DNA of 64,000 nt from positions 1 through 64,000 of the forward strand of contig NZ_KI519517.1 in the NCBI RefSeq assembly GCF_000482865.1, written 5' to 3'. Under the pieces are notes generated by a model. It saw only the letters and a list, made by a program, of their open reading frames with translations, searched no databases and was not told the origin of the DNA. Positions 1-9,413 of this stretch are shown here, in pieces. The translations under genes and the position numbers were made by a program. The stretch comes from Actinokineospora inagensis DSM 44258. Its GTDB lineage: Bacteria > Actinomycetota > Actinomycetes > Mycobacteriales > Pseudonocardiaceae. Position 1 is the first letter of the stretch, and each line of letters opens with the position of its first letter.

Positions 1-27
1 ATGAGGGCCGACACAGGGGACTCTGAG

Positions 28-325
28 CCTCGGCTGCGCCTCGGGTTTCGGCCTGGTCGCCTGGCGGCGACGCCGGCCCCGGGCGCCAGATAAATGCGAA
101 GTGCCCGTTGTGGTGAAGTTGTTTTGTTTGGGGCCCCTAGCGGCAGCCTGGGTAAGGCAAAAAGGCGGGGCCACTGGAAAGCGTGGCCTTACCCGCCAGC
201 CGGCTTAGGCCACCGCTCCCCCCAAACAAAACAACTTCACCACAACGGGCGGTTGGTGTCGGCGGGTCCCGAGGCGCGTGGGGTGGGTTGGCGGCCTTCG
301 TCGATGTGGGGTGGCGGGTTTGTTT
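28..325 (+). repeat. Long interspersed element, copy A
   Basis: This gene-free stretch matches, in inverted orientation, the segment at about 62015-62318. The match covers a GC-rich left part (28-100), a central hairpin (103-250) and a right part ending with roughly one unit of the 47-bp repeat that is tandemly amplified next to copy B. No transposase is encoded. It could be a MITE-like or structured non-coding element. Confidence 0.8.
103..250. repeat. 31-bp inverted repeat hairpin (copy A)
   Basis: Arms 103-133 and 220-250 are perfect reverse complements (GTGAAGTTGTTTTGTTTGGG core). Inside, GGGTAAGGC and GCCTTACCC form a second stem. Copy B at 62093-62240 keeps the pairing although the outer stem sequence differs (CCGTTGTG/CACAACGG here, CCGCTGGG/CCCAGCGG there), so pairing itself appears conserved. 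Confidence 0.85.
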
Positions 326-354
326 GTTTGTTTGGGGGACTGTGTGTTTTTTGT

Positions 355-795
355 TTATTTTGGCAGCTTGACCACGGTGACGAAGAATTCGTCGATTTTC
401 CTGATGATTTCGATGAAGCGGTCGAAGTCGACTGGTTTGGTGACGTAGGCGTTGGCGTGGAGTTGGTAGCTGCGGAGGATGTCCTCCTCCGCCTCTGACG
501 TTGTCAGGACCACTACCGGGATCATTCGCAGTTCGGCGTCCGCTTTGATCTCCGCCAGTACCTGTCGTCCGTCGAATCTGGGGAGGTTGAGGTCGAGGAG
601 GATGAGGTCGGGGCGGGGGGCGTCCGCGTATTGGCCTTCTCGGCGGAGGAATTGGACGGCTTGTTCGCCGTCTCGGACGACGTGGAGTTGGTTGCGGATT
701 TTGTAGTGTTCGAACGCCTCCCGGGTCATCAGGACGTCACCGTCGTCGTCTTCGACGAGGAGGACGTCGATGACTTTGATGTCGGGGTCGTTCAT
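355..795 (-). CDS. Rcp1-like single-domain response regulator
   Basis: A 146-residue stand-alone receiver domain. Acidic residues (VEDDDGD near the N terminus), the phospho-acceptor Asp in LILLDLNLP, the Thr in VVLTTSE and the Lys in YVTKPVD are all present. It resembles the Rcp1/CheY-like regulators that pair with phytochrome-type or CHASE3 kinases. The ATG at 795 was chosen because it overlaps the kinase stop as ATGA (795-792), indicating translational coupling. It has no output domain, so it probably signals by protein contact or phosphotransfer. It is the last gene of a three-gene operon. Confidence 0.9.
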   Translation of the reverse strand: MNDPDIKVIDVLLVEDDDGDVLMTREAFEHYKIRNQLHVVRDGEQAVQFLRREGQYADAPRPDLILLDLNLPRFDGRQVLAEIKADAELRMIPVVVLTTSEAEEDILRSYQLHANAYVTKPVDFDRFIEIIRKIDEFFVTVVKLPK

Positions 796-2381
796 GGGGT
801 CTCCGATCGGGGGGCGTCGGGGGTGGCTGGGAGGGTGAAGCGGAAGGTGGTGCCGGTGTCCGCGTGGTCGAGCCAGATGCGTCCGCCGTGGTATTCGATG
901 ATTTTTCGGCACAGGGCGAGGCCGATGCCGGTGCCGGGGTAGGCGTCTTTGCCGTGCAGGCGTTGGAAGATGACGAAAACGCGTTCGGCGAACTCGGGTT
1001 CGATGCCGATTCCGTTGTCCGACACCGTGAACACGTGGTTGTCGCCGTCGGGTTCGGCGGAAACGTGGACGACGGGTGGGGCCTCGCCGCGGAATTTGAC
1101 GGCGTTGCCGATGAGGTTTTGGAACACGGCTGTCAGCAGCGGCGCCTCGGCCAAGACCACGGGCAAGTCGCCGACCTCGACCACCGCGCCCGCGTCCTCG
1201 ATCGCCTCGGCGAGGTTGGTCTGGGCCTGCGCGACCAGTTCAGCGCAGGACACCGGTGTCCGGTCCCGCGCGTGCCGCCCGACCCGGCTGAACGCCAGCA
1301 GGTCGTTGATCAGCACCTGCATCCGCTTGGCGCCGTCCACCGCGAAAGCGATGTACTGGTCGGCGCGTTCGTCGAGCTGGCCGGCGTAGCGGCGTTCCAG
1401 CAGTTGGCAGAAGCTGGCGACCTTGCGCAGCGGTTCCTGCAGGTCGTGCGAGGCGACGTAGGCGAACTGCTCCAGTTCCGCGTTCGACCGCTTGAGGTCC
1501 TCGGTGCGGGAGTCCAGCTCGGCGTTCACCTGCCGCTGCACCGACACCTCCGCCAGGATGCGCTTGCGCATCGAGTCGACGTCGCCCGCCAGTTCGGCGA
1601 CCTCGCGCGGCCCGGTGACCTCGAGTTCGTGCTGGAAGTCGCCGTCCGCGACCCGCCGCACGCCCCGGGCGAGCTGCGCCAGCGGTCCGGCGACCGCGGC
1701 CCGCAATGCGATGGTGACCAGCAGGAACACGATCAGCAGCACCGCCGCGATGGTCACGCACACGACCACCAGCCGGGTCGCCGCGCTCGCCAGCGCCGCC
1801 CGGCCGTCGGCGCGGGCCACGTCCAGTTCGTGCTGCAGGCCGCCCACTGCGGCGCGGATCGCGTCGAACCGCTGTTTGCCCTGCTCCGACTGGTCGTCGC
1901 CGGGTGTGCCCGACGCGCTGATCCGGTCGATGGCGGGTTTGGCGTAGTCCGCGCGCCAGCGCTCCACGTCGGTCTCGATGCCGCGGATGCGGTCGAGCAG
2001 GTCGGTGCGCACCACGATGGTCTGCCGCAGCCGGTCGGTCGCGGCCCGCTGCCGCTCGATGCCGGAGTCGTACGGATCGAGGAACTCGGGTTTCGCGGTC
2101 AGCGCGTACCCGCGCAGCCCGGTCTCCTGGTCGACCAGGGCCGTGTCCAGCCGCAGCGCCTCTTGCACCGCCGGGTCGATCCGGTCGACGAGGGTGGTTC
2201 GCGCGTCGTTGAGGTCGACGATGGCCAGCGACCCGGCGATCACCGCGCCCGCGAACACCGCGACCAGCACGCCGATCGCCAGGGTCAGCCAGCGCCGCAG
2301 CGGCCACCGGGCGCCACCCCGGCTGGTCCGCGACCAGCGCGGCGCGATCTCCGCCGAGTCGGTGTCCTGCTCGGTGCTCAC
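792..2381 (-). CDS. Membrane sensor histidine kinase (CHASE3-like/HAMP)
   Basis: 529 residues. An N-terminal membrane helix (about residues 28-50) is followed by an extracytoplasmic helical domain with CHASE3 character (the [15 protein letters not shown] stretch), a second membrane helix, HAMP, a HisKA domain with [12 protein letters not shown] and a HATPase domain ([31 protein letters not shown]). The SHDLQEPL H-box is typical of kinases paired with Rcp1-like regulators, matching the next gene. The GTG start at 2381 overlaps the upstream phosphatase stop (GTGA). The sensed signal is unknown. Confidence 0.9.
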   Translation of the reverse strand: MSTEQDTDSAEIAPRWSRTSRGGARWPLRRWLTLAIGVLVAVFAGAVIAGSLAIVDLNDARTTLVDRIDPAVQEALRLDTALVDQETGLRGYALTAKPEFLDPYDSGIERQRAATDRLRQTIVVRTDLLDRIRGIETDVERWRADYAKPAIDRISASGTPGDDQSEQGKQRFDAIRAAVGGLQHELDVARADGRAALASAATRLVVVCVTIAAVLLIVFLLVTIALRAAVAGPLAQLARGVRRVADGDFQHELEVTGPREVAELAGDVDSMRKRILAEVSVQRQVNAELDSRTEDLKRSNAELEQFAYVASHDLQEPLRKVASFCQLLERRYAGQLDERADQYIAFAVDGAKRMQVLINDLLAFSRVGRHARDRTPVSCAELVAQAQTNLAEAIEDAGAVVEVGDLPVVLAEAPLLTAVFQNLIGNAVKFRGEAPPVVHVSAEPDGDNHVFTVSDNGIGIEPEFAERVFVIFQRLHGKDAYPGTGIGLALCRKIIEYHGGRIWLDHADTGTTFRFTLPATPDAPRSETP

Positions 2382-3553
2382 CGGTCGCCCACCCGGGTCA
2401 GCAGCATGGCGGCCACGTCGTCGGCCAGGTCGCCCTCGTTGAGGGCGCACACCTCGCGGATCAGGTCGTCGAGCACGGTCGTCCGCCAGTCCGGGTTCGC
2501 CGCGGCCAGGGCGCCCACCAGGTCGGTCAGCCGGGACACCCCCAGCCGCTCCGAGCCCGCGCCGGTCCGGCCCTCGATCAGGCCGTCGGTGTAGAGCAGC
2601 ACGGACCACTGCTCGCCCAGGTCGATCGTCGCGGACGCCCAGGTCGTCGTCGACCGCACGCCCAGCGGCACCCCGACCGGCGCCGACAGCAGCCCCACCC
2701 GACCGCCCGCCACCAGCACCGGCGGCGGGTGACCTGCCAGCCGCAGCTCCGCGGTCCGCCGGTCCGGCGCCACCGACAGCATGCACACCGTCGCGAACAG
2801 GCCGTCCAGGTGCCGCTCGTGCACCAAGACCCGCTGCATGGTGGTCAGCACCTCGTCCACCGGCCGCTGCGCCAGCACCAGCGCCCGCCACGCCACCCGC
2901 AGGTACACGCCCAGCGCCGCCTCGTCCGGGCCGTGCCCGCAGACGTCGCCGATCACCGCGTGCACGGTGCCGTCCTCGGTCTCCACCAGGTCGTAGAAGT
3001 CGCCGCCGAGCAGCATCCGCTGCCGACCCGGCTGGTAGGTGAAGTCGCGGTCCAACCGCGGGTCGGACAGCACCGGCGTCGGCAGCAGGCCCCGCTCCAG
3101 CCGGGCCTTCTCCATCGCGTACAGCCGCTCCTCGCGCAGTTGCCGCTGGATCTCCTCGCTGCGCGCCCGCTCCACCGCGTACCGGATCACCCGGCTCAGC
3201 AGGTCACCGTCGACCTGCCCCTTCACCAGGTAGTCCTGGGCGCCCGCGGCCACCGCCGCCACCCCCTGCTGCTCGTCGGCCAGGCCGGTGAGCACCACGA
3301 CGGCCACGCCGCCGCCCGCGTCCTCCAGCCTGCGCAGCGCCTGCAGCCCGGACGCGTCCGGCAACCCCAGGTCCAACAGCACGCAGTCCTGCCCGGCCAA
3401 CAACGGCTGTGCCTCGGCCAGCGAGTGCGCCCTGGTCAGCCGGATCGGGGCGTTGACGTCCGCGAGCAGCTCCTCCACCAGCAGCGCGTCCCCCGCGTCG
3501 TCCTCGACGAGCAGGACGCGGACCACATCCCGCGATGCCACGACAGCATCCAT
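2378..3553 (-). CDS. Receiver-domain SpoIIE/PP2C-type serine phosphatase
   Basis: About 391 residues. An N-terminal receiver domain (VLLVEDDAGDALL, CVLLDLGLPD, KGQ) is followed by a short helical linker and a SpoIIE-type PP2C domain with the metal-binding motifs GGDFYDL, GDVCGHG and LYTDGLIEGR. Such proteins dephosphorylate anti-anti-sigma (STAS) proteins in partner-switching cascades, here presumably controlled by phosphorylation of the receiver. It heads the operon with the kinase and the Rcp1-like regulator. The start is ATG 3553; a GTG two codons upstream (3559) is also possible. Confidence 0.88.
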   Translation of the reverse strand: MDAVVASRDVVRVLLVEDDAGDALLVEELLADVNAPIRLTRAHSLAEAQPLLAGQDCVLLDLGLPDASGLQALRRLEDAGGGVAVVVLTGLADEQQGVAAVAAGAQDYLVKGQVDGDLLSRVIRYAVERARSEEIQRQLREERLYAMEKARLERGLLPTPVLSDPRLDRDFTYQPGRQRMLLGGDFYDLVETEDGTVHAVIGDVCGHGPDEAALGVYLRVAWRALVLAQRPVDEVLTTMQRVLVHERHLDGLFATVCMLSVAPDRRTAELRLAGHPPPVLVAGGRVGLLSAPVGVPLGVRSTTTWASATIDLGEQWSVLLYTDGLIEGRTGAGSERLGVSRLTDLVGALAAANPDWRTTVLDDLIREVCALNEGDLADDVAAMLLTRVGDR

Positions 3554-3559
3554 ACACAC

Positions 3560-3864
3560 CGGCTTCCAGGCACTCTGGGCGTCAGTTCAGTCGCCAGATC
3601 GTAGCCGTGGACCAACCGGGTGGCCGCCGCGCACACGCCGAACGTGAACCAACCAACGGTCCAGACCACCTCGGAGCCCGGTGCGGGTGTGGGCCCGTGG
3701 CCCGCGGTGCTCCGCCGCGGTGCGTCCGCTCATCGCCGCCCGGACTCGTATTCCACTGAATCCAGGCGAGGAGCGTGTTTCGCTGTCACCGAAGACCTTC
3801 GGATTTCGCGCGATTCCCGGGGCCATTTCGCCAACGCGGGCGATGCCACTTTTGTCGGCTGAAC
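3560..3864. other. Intergenic region, no gene recognised
   Basis: About 305 bp between the phosphatase operon start and a small membrane gene. It must contain the operon promoter, but no convincing -10/-35 pair or repeat is visible. Confidence 0.5.
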
Positions 3865-4155
3865 TCAGCCCGCGTCGCGGCTCGGGGTCGGGCTGACCGC
3901 GGTGGCCGGGCTGCTGGCGAACGGGCGGCGGGCGCCCAGCCTGCGCGGGCCGCGGTGGCGGGGGCGGGGCGCCGGGGTGTGGGCGGCCGACCGGGGGTGC
4001 AGGCTCGCCGCCAGGCAGGCCACGGCGACACCGCCGAGCAGCATCGCGATCACGATCCACACGGTGGAGCCCGCGTGGACGGCCAGGGTGGCGCACGCGG
4101 CGGCACCCGCCGCGGCGAGGAAGCCCTCAAGGAAATATCTGCGCACGGTGACCAC
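3865..4155 (-). CDS. Small two-helix membrane protein
   Basis: About 96 residues. Two adjacent hydrophobic stretches, FLEGFLAAAGAAACATL and VWIVIAMLLGGVAVACLA, are followed by a basic, Pro/Arg-rich cytoplasmic tail. No family is recognised. GTG starts at 4155 or 4146 are both possible downstream of a GAGAGG; the first is unusually close to it and the second rather far. Codon usage matches the neighbours, so it is probably real but of unknown function. Confidence 0.5.
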   Translation of the reverse strand: MVTVRRYFLEGFLAAAGAAACATLAVHAGSTVWIVIAMLLGGVAVACLAASLHPRSAAHTPAPRPRHRGPRRLGARRPFASSPATAVSPTPSRDAG

Positions 4156-4222
4156 TGGCCTCTCGGTTCGTCTCGCCGAGGGAGTACCCGGTTTGCCGTG
4201 GTTCACGCGTCCCACTTTGGGT

Positions 4223-4231
4223 CCACTGTGG
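4223..4231. repeat. CCACWGTGG palindrome
   Basis: CCACTGTGG flanked by T and A. At least six more copies of CCACWGTGG occur in the window: 10264, 10950, 17375, 20296, 29665 and 57927. Confidence 0.5.
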
Positions 4232-4265
4232 ATGGACCTGGGCCGGGTCGGGCTGTGCACGCCGC

Positions 4266-4862
4266 TCATGTGTTGTTGGTCGCCGAGACGGTCAGGTTCT
4301 GCGACACCGTCTTCGCGTCCTTGGGCCAGACGGTGTACACGTGCGTGGTCTTGCCGGGGGTCGTGTCGCACGGGAACTGGAGCTCCAACTGGCCCGACGC
4401 CGGGTAGTCGCTGCCGTACGAGCCGTACATGTTCGGGCTGTCCACCGAGATCGCCACCCCGCTGGCGCCGGAGACCTTCCACGAGATCACCACGGGGGCG
4501 CCGGGGTTGGAGTACGGGGCGCCGGGCTTGGCCAGCACCGGGCACGCGGGCTTGCTCACCACGGTGAAGCTCAGGATCTTCGGGCCGCTGGTCGCGGGCT
4601 TGGTGGTGGTCGTGGTCGTCGTCGTGGTGTGGCGCGTGGTCGTGGTGGCGGTGGTCGGGCGGTGGCTGCCGGACACCGCCGAGTTGTCGCCGGAGTCACC
4701 GTTGTTGTCGACCGCGCTGTTGTCCACCTGCTGCGCCGTGCCCGCCGTCGTCGTTGTGGTGACCGCGGGCTTGGCGTCGGCTTCCTGCACCGTGGTGCAC
4801 CCCACCGCGCCCGCCGCCATTACCGCGCCGATGAATAAACCCCCGAGTGCGCTTTTCCGCAT
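4266..4862 (-). CDS. Thr-rich secreted lipoprotein
   Basis: 198 residues. A signal peptide ends in a lipobox (AVGC) with the modified Cys near residue 23, followed by a Thr/Ser-rich linker with a run of nine Thr and then a domain of about 95 residues with two Cys (KPACPVL, QFPCDTT) that looks like a small beta-sandwich. Start ATG 4862 is preceded by GAGGTGGGG. It is likely anchored on the outer face of the membrane. No family is recognised. Confidence 0.75.
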   Translation of the reverse strand: MRKSALGGLFIGAVMAAGAVGCTTVQEADAKPAVTTTTTAGTAQQVDNSAVDNNGDSGDNSAVSGSHRPTTATTTTRHTTTTTTTTTKPATSGPKILSFTVVSKPACPVLAKPGAPYSNPGAPVVISWKVSGASGVAISVDSPNMYGSYGSDYPASGQLELQFPCDTTPGKTTHVYTVWPKDAKTVSQNLTVSATNNT

Positions 4863-4932
4863 GGTCCCCACCTCGCTGTTTCGTCCCTGCTTCCGTCCAC
4901 AAAGACGCGTCGGGGTGGGCGAGGTTGCGGAT

Positions 4933-6390
4933 CTACCAGGGCGAGGGCGCGTAATCCTTCAGGAAGCAGCCGAAGACGTCCTCGCCCGCCTCGCCGCGCA
5001 CGATCGGGTCGTACACCCGGGCGGCCCCGTCGACGAGGTCCAGCGGCGCGTGGAACCCCTCGTCGGCCAGCCGGACCTTCGTCGGGTGCGGCCGCTCGTC
5101 GGTGATCCAGCCGGTGTCGACGGCGGTCATCAGGATGCCGTCGGTCAGCATCTCCTGGGCGCTGGTGCGGGTCAGCATGTTCAGCGCGGCCTTGGCCATG
5201 TTCGTGTGCGGGTGGCCGGGCCCCTTGTAGGCGCGGCCGAACTGGCCCTCCATCGCGGACACGTTGACCACGTACTTGCGGCGCGCGGCCGCCGCCGCCA
5301 TCGCCGGGCGCAACCGGCTGACCAGGATGAACGGCGCCGTCTGGTTGCACAGTTGGACTTCCAGCAGCTCCAACGGGTCGACCTCGTGCACCCGCTGCAC
5401 CCAACTGTTCACCGGCAGCAGGTCCGGCACCAGGCCCCCGGCGTCGATCGCGGTGTTCGCGGCGATCCGCTCCAGGCTCGCCGACCCCGCGGTGAGCGCC
5501 AGCGCGGTCACCGGGTGCACCTCGTGCGGGGTGTGGTCGACCGCCCCGACCAGCGCGGCCGGGTGCGCCGCGCTCGACTCGCCCAGGGTCAACACCTCCG
5601 GCAGCGGGCCGTGCGGCAGCGGGTCGGACTCGGCGGCGGCCAGCGGACCGTACGAGCCGGGGGAGCGGCGCACCGTCTGCGCGGCGTTGTTGATCAGGAT
5701 GTCCAGCGGGCCGTTCGCGGCGACCACGTCGGCCAACCCGACCACCTGGGCCGGGTCCCGCAGGTCGACCCCGACCACCCGCAGCCGGTGCAGCCAGTCC
5801 GCCGAGTCCGGCATCGCGGCGAACCGGCGGACCGCGTCCCGCGGGAACCGGGTGGTGATCGTCGTGTGCGCGCCGTCGCGGAGCAGCCGCAGCGCGATGT
5901 ACATGCCGATCTTGGCCCGGCCGCCGGTGAGCAGCGCGGTCCGCCCGGACAGGTCGGCGCGGGCGTCCCGCTTCGACCGGTTCAGCTCGGCGCAGTCGGG
6001 GCAGAGCTGGTGGTAGAAGGCGTCAACCCGGTGGTAGCGGCGCTTGCAGGTGTAGCAGCCGCGAGCCCGGAGCAAGGTCCCCGCCGAGGCACCGGGGACG
6101 GTGGAAACCAGCGGAATGCCCTGCGTCTCGTCGTCGATGCGATTCGGCGCCCCGGTCGCGGTCGAGGCGGTGACAGCCCGATCGGCCGCCGTCACCGCGG
6201 CCCGCTTCGCCGACCTCCGACGCTTGCGCACCGACTTGAACACCCCCGCCGTCGCCCGCCGCACCGCCACCGCGTCGGGGTGCTCGGTGGGCAGCTCATC
6301 GACCTCGGCCAAAACCTCCAGGCACAGACGCAGCCGCTCCGGATCGATCCCCGGCCCGAGGTCATCGGGCTCGTCCACTGCCGTCACCAC
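4933..6390 (-). CDS. SDR-family protein with N-terminal zinc ribbon, catalytic Tyr missing
   Basis: About 485 residues. A basic N-terminal region is followed by a Cys4 zinc-ribbon-like motif (CYTC...CPDC, about residues 110-130), then a Rossmann SDR domain with TGGRAKIG as the dinucleotide loop and ILINNAAQ as the NNAG equivalent. The usual YxxxK active site reads TNMAK, so the tyrosine is replaced, although the Lys and an upstream Ser (NVSAMEG) remain. It may be a non-canonical oxidoreductase or a regulatory or RNA/protein-binding relative. GTG 6390 is the chosen start, with GTG 6387 possible. Confidence 0.8.
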   Translation of the reverse strand: MVTAVDEPDDLGPGIDPERLRLCLEVLAEVDELPTEHPDAVAVRRATAGVFKSVRKRRRSAKRAAVTAADRAVTASTATGAPNRIDDETQGIPLVSTVPGASAGTLLRARGCYTCKRRYHRVDAFYHQLCPDCAELNRSKRDARADLSGRTALLTGGRAKIGMYIALRLLRDGAHTTITTRFPRDAVRRFAAMPDSADWLHRLRVVGVDLRDPAQVVGLADVVAANGPLDILINNAAQTVRRSPGSYGPLAAAESDPLPHGPLPEVLTLGESSAAHPAALVGAVDHTPHEVHPVTALALTAGSASLERIAANTAIDAGGLVPDLLPVNSWVQRVHEVDPLELLEVQLCNQTAPFILVSRLRPAMAAAAARRKYVVNVSAMEGQFGRAYKGPGHPHTNMAKAALNMLTRTSAQEMLTDGILMTAVDTGWITDERPHPTKVRLADEGFHAPLDLVDGAARVYDPIVRGEAGEDVFGCFLKDYAPSPW

Positions 6391-6599
6391 TGCCCATCCC
6401 CACGTTCGACTGAAGCCCCAACTGTAGAAGCGGCACACCCGTGATCGACCGCGCACCCCTGCTCCCGGCGCCTTTGACTTCCTTCTTGTCAGAGGCCGTG
6501 ATCCACATTCAGCTATCAAGATAATGGACTTTGGTCCGGTTGGTGGGCGCTGCCGGGGACGGGGGATCGAGCTGCCAAAGACCGACCCGGACGGGGAGC

Positions 6600-6965
6600 C
6601 AGTGGACTTGGAGAGCCCGGGTCTGTTGGACGCGGACTAGGCGGAGGACGCCGGTGGTTCGGTGAACCTGGAGAGCCGGGGTCTGCTGGAAGCGGTGTGG
6701 ATGCGCTGCCTGGTGTTCCGGTGAGATCCGGGGAGCCTGGGTCTGCTGGAAGCGTGGGCGAATACGACCGGTGTTCGGTGAGACCTGGAAAGCCAGATCC
6801 ACTGAGCGGGCCGGAGGCGGCGGCTGGTGGTCCGGTGGGACCCGGACGGCCCGGATCTCTTGGAAGGGGAGTGGATGGGGCGGCCGGTTGTCCGGGGAGC
6901 CGGGTCTGCTGGGAGCGGAGTGGCTGGCCGGTGTCCGATGAGGCCCGGAAAGCCTGAGTCCGCTG
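6600..6965 (+). repeat. Degenerate ~55-bp tandem repeat, 7 units
   Basis: The phrase GGGTCTGCTGGA or a variant recurs at about 6619, 6679, 6739, 6794, 6853, 6902 and 6957, each preceded by a CGGTGAGACCTGGAGAGCC-like sequence. The last unit runs into the interspersed element that follows. Confidence 0.7.
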
Positions 6966-6995
6966 AGTGCGGAGTGGGTGACGGCGCCGGGCGGT

Positions 6996-7051
6996 TTGTC
7001 AGTCCTGTCGAGGAAACTGGATTCGGGGGCCGCTCCGCACGGTTGATCTTG
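6996..7051 (+). repeat. Interspersed promoter-like element
   Basis: TTGTCAGTC (6996-7004), then 8 bp, GAAACT (7013-7018), then the conserved downstream segment gattcgggggc...ggttgatcttg. It points right, toward the 3' end of the GAF kinase gene. Confidence 0.65.
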
Positions 7052-7272
7052 CCGAGGCCTGCATGCGGTGCTGTCGCTGACCAGTTGACGCGGCGGAGAT
7101 GCTCAGGAGTCAGGACCAGGATTGCTGGTTGTCAGCGGCGAGCCGAGACCTGAGACGGTCGGGTCCGGCGAGCCGGGAAGCAGCACGACTGTCAATGAGC
7201 CAGTACGCGGTCAGTGAACCCGACTCGCCTCGCGTCTGCTGAGAGCGGAGTAGGTGACGGTACCCGGCGGTT

Positions 7273-7328
7273 TTGTCGGTCCCGCTGAGGAGGCTGGATT
7301 CGGGGGCTGCTCAGCGCGGTTGATCTTG
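7273..7328 (+). repeat. Interspersed promoter-like element
   Basis: TTGTCGGTC (7273-7281), 8 bp, GAGGCT (7290-7295), then ggattcgggggctgctcag and cggttgatcttg. It lies 36 bp beyond the stop codon of the GAF kinase gene and would transcribe antisense into it. Confidence 0.75.
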
Positions 7329-7363
7329 CCGAAGCCTGCTCACTGCTGTCGGAGAGCAGAGCG

Positions 7364-8602
7364 TCACCACCAGGGGCGGTCCTCGTCCTCCGGCCCGTTC
7401 GCGGGCACCAAGACCTCGAACACCGCCCCGCCACTCGGCGCCGGGAAGGCCCGGATCGTGCCGCCGTGTGCCTCGACGATGCCGCGGGTGATGGCGAGAC
7501 CGAGGCCCGCGCTGCCGGAGGCCCGTTGCTGGGGGACGTCGAACTGGACGAAGGGTTCGAAGATGGCGGCGAGGCGGTCCGGGGGGACGCCGGGCCCGTG
7601 GTCGCGGACGCTGATCGTCGCCCAGTTGCCGTGCAGTTCGCCGGTGACCTCGACGGCTGTGTCCGGTTCGGAGACGCGGACGGCGTTGGCCAGCAGGTTG
7701 GTCACGACCTGCACCAGCCGGTCGGCGTCGCCGCGCAGGTAGATGCCGTCCGGGCAGGCGACGGCGACCGGGACGTTGGCGGTGCGGCTGGCGTGGCCGA
7801 CCGAGTGCATGGCCTGGTCGAGCACGTCGACCAGGGCGACCTTGGCCAGCCGGAGCCGCAGGTCGCCGCGGCGCATGTGGTGCAGGTCGAGGACGTCGGC
7901 GGACATCCGGACCAGCCGGTCGGAGTTGCGGGCGGCGATGTCGACCAGCTTGTGCAGCCGCGGTGACAGTTCGCCGAAGTCGCCGGAGAGGGCCATCTCC
8001 AGGGAGCTCTGGATCGACGTGAGCGGGGTGCGCAGCTCGTGGCTGACCACGGACATGAAGTCGGCGCGGTCGCGGTCGGTGTCCTGCTCCCACTGGGTGG
8101 CCTGCACGACCGCGCACTCCAGTTCCACCCAGGCGGCCAGGTCGCGCAGCAGGCCCCGTTCGGCCTCGTCGAGCCTGCGCGGGACGCGGTCGACGACGCA
8201 CAGCGTGCCCACCAGGTGACCGGACGGGGCCGCGATCGGCTGACCGGCGTAGAACCGGATGTGCGGGTCGCCGAGCACGTGCGGGTTCTGCGCGAACCGG
8301 GGGTCCTCGGTGGCGTCCGGGACCTCCATCAGGGTCGGCTGGGCGATGGCGTGCGAGCAGAACGACACGCCGCGGTCGGTCTGGTCGGCGTCGAGGCCGA
8401 CGCACGACTTGAACCACTGCCGGTCGACGTCGACCAGGCTGACCAGGGCGATCGGCACCCCGAGCAGCTTCTGGGTGAGTCTGGTGATCCGGTCGAACCG
8501 CTCCTCGCGCGGGGTGTCCAGCAGCCGCAGCGCCTTGACCGCGGCCAGCCGCTGGATCTCCGAGTCCCACCCGGCGGCGGCTTCCCACCCGGCACCTGCC
8601 AC
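7364..8602 (-). CDS. GAF-domain soluble sensor histidine kinase
   Basis: About 412 residues with no membrane helix. An N-terminal GAF domain (about residues 20-165, ALVSLVDVDRQWFKS, VSFCSHAI, FYAGQPI) is followed by HisKA with SVVSHELRTPLTSIQ and a HATPase domain (NLLANAVRV, DHGPGVPPD, GSAGLGLAI). The C terminus is acidic and ends in WW. GTG 8602 was chosen because GGAAGGGAG lies about 6 nt upstream; a longer start at 8668 is possible. No response regulator is adjacent, so it is an orphan kinase sensing an intracellular ligand or redox signal. Confidence 0.85.
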   Translation of the reverse strand: MAGAGWEAAAGWDSEIQRLAAVKALRLLDTPREERFDRITRLTQKLLGVPIALVSLVDVDRQWFKSCVGLDADQTDRGVSFCSHAIAQPTLMEVPDATEDPRFAQNPHVLGDPHIRFYAGQPIAAPSGHLVGTLCVVDRVPRRLDEAERGLLRDLAAWVELECAVVQATQWEQDTDRDRADFMSVVSHELRTPLTSIQSSLEMALSGDFGELSPRLHKLVDIAARNSDRLVRMSADVLDLHHMRRGDLRLRLAKVALVDVLDQAMHSVGHASRTANVPVAVACPDGIYLRGDADRLVQVVTNLLANAVRVSEPDTAVEVTGELHGNWATISVRDHGPGVPPDRLAAIFEPFVQFDVPQQRASGSAGLGLAITRGIVEAHGGTIRAFPAPSGGAVFEVLVPANGPEDEDRPWW

Positions 8603-8790
8603 GCCGTGCTCCCTTCCCGACGACTCCCCGTCGTTTCCGAGTATCAAGGCGCTGACCAGGCCATTCACCCCTCAGCCGCAGATGCGCCCGATCGAGTGAA
8701 CCCGGGGAGACGGCCACCCGGCGATCTCGAACAGGCGAACGAGTGTTCTAATTCACCGGATTCACCAGGCGTCGTGAGAGGGAGTGGATC

Positions 8791-9234
8791 TTGTCCACCG
8801 AGATCGAGACCGAGCAGGCGGAGAACGCGGTCGGACCGGCCGAGTCGACCGGGTCGGCGGAGTCGCCCGCGCCGCAGGCCGCGCCCGAGCAGCCCGCCGA
8901 CGAGCAGGCCGCGCCCCCCGCCAGGAAGCCGAGGGTGCAGCGCGCCCAGAGCACCGCGAAGAAGACCCGCACCGTCGAGCTCACCCTCACCGTCACCGGC
9001 ACCGCCGATGGCGAGTGGCAGGCCGAGCTCAGCCAGGGCGGCAAGCGGGTCCTGCAGGGTCTGACCATCCCCGCGGCCGCCGTGTCGCGGGCCGCCGCCG
9101 AACTGCACGAGGACATCGCCAAGACGATCGAGTCGGTCCTGGACACCGCGCGTGAACAGCACCGGGCTCGGATGGAGGAGCTCGAGGCGGAGTTGTCGAA
9201 GGTCAAGGCGGCCCTGGCCGAGCTCCAGGACTGA
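8791..9234 (+). CDS. Conserved hypothetical protein with acidic N terminus and C-terminal coiled coil
   Basis: 147 residues. A disordered Glu/Ala/Pro-rich N terminus (1-45) and a basic stretch (RKPRVQRAQSTAKK) lead into a small folded segment (TVELTLTVTGTADGEWQAEL) and a C-terminal helix with heptads that ends the protein (ELEAELSKVKAALAEL). The start is TTG 8791 with GAGAGGGAG 6 nt upstream. No enzyme motif is visible. It is likely cytoplasmic and may be nucleic-acid or protein binding. Confidence 0.7.
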   Translation: MSTEIETEQAENAVGPAESTGSAESPAPQAAPEQPADEQAAPPARKPRVQRAQSTAKKTRTVELTLTVTGTADGEWQAELSQGGKRVLQGLTIPAAAVSRAAAELHEDIAKTIESVLDTAREQHRARMEELEAELSKVKAALAELQD

Positions 9235-9246
9235 CCCCCGCACGAT

Positions 9247-9284
9247 CACGGGCCGCCCACCGGGGAACCGGTGGGCGGCCCGTG
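9247..9284 (+). terminator. Strong hairpin terminator
   Basis: A perfect 17-bp stem (arms 9247-9263 and 9268-9284) with a GGAA tetraloop lies 12 nt after the stop codon of the preceding gene. It has no long T tract, as is common in high-GC actinobacteria. Confidence 0.85.
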
Positions 9285-9413
9285 TCGCGTCTTCGCACCG
9301 GCGGGTCCTCGTTGGCCGGAATCGGTCGTCGGGTTACTCGACCCGGTTGATTCCGCGTGCGTCTGCCCGTGCACTCGTGGGACGGTGGGAAACCCCAAAC
9401 CGTGGAGACGGCG

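Larger units (their letters stand above)
6391..7363. other. Gene-free repeat region
   Basis: Roughly 970 bp without a credible gene. It holds a degenerate 47-65 bp tandem repeat (6600-6965) and two copies of the interspersed promoter-like element (6996-7051 and 7273-7328). Open frames across it are repeat artefacts. Confidence 0.7.

Noticed and set aside
28-325. Insertion sequence
   Set aside because: There is no transposase frame and no clear target-site duplication. The conserved stem pairing favours a structured or MITE-like element.
6509-6802. Small minus-strand protein with 18-20 residue repeats
   Set aside because: The repeats follow the degenerate DNA tandem repeat. No RBS or domain is visible.
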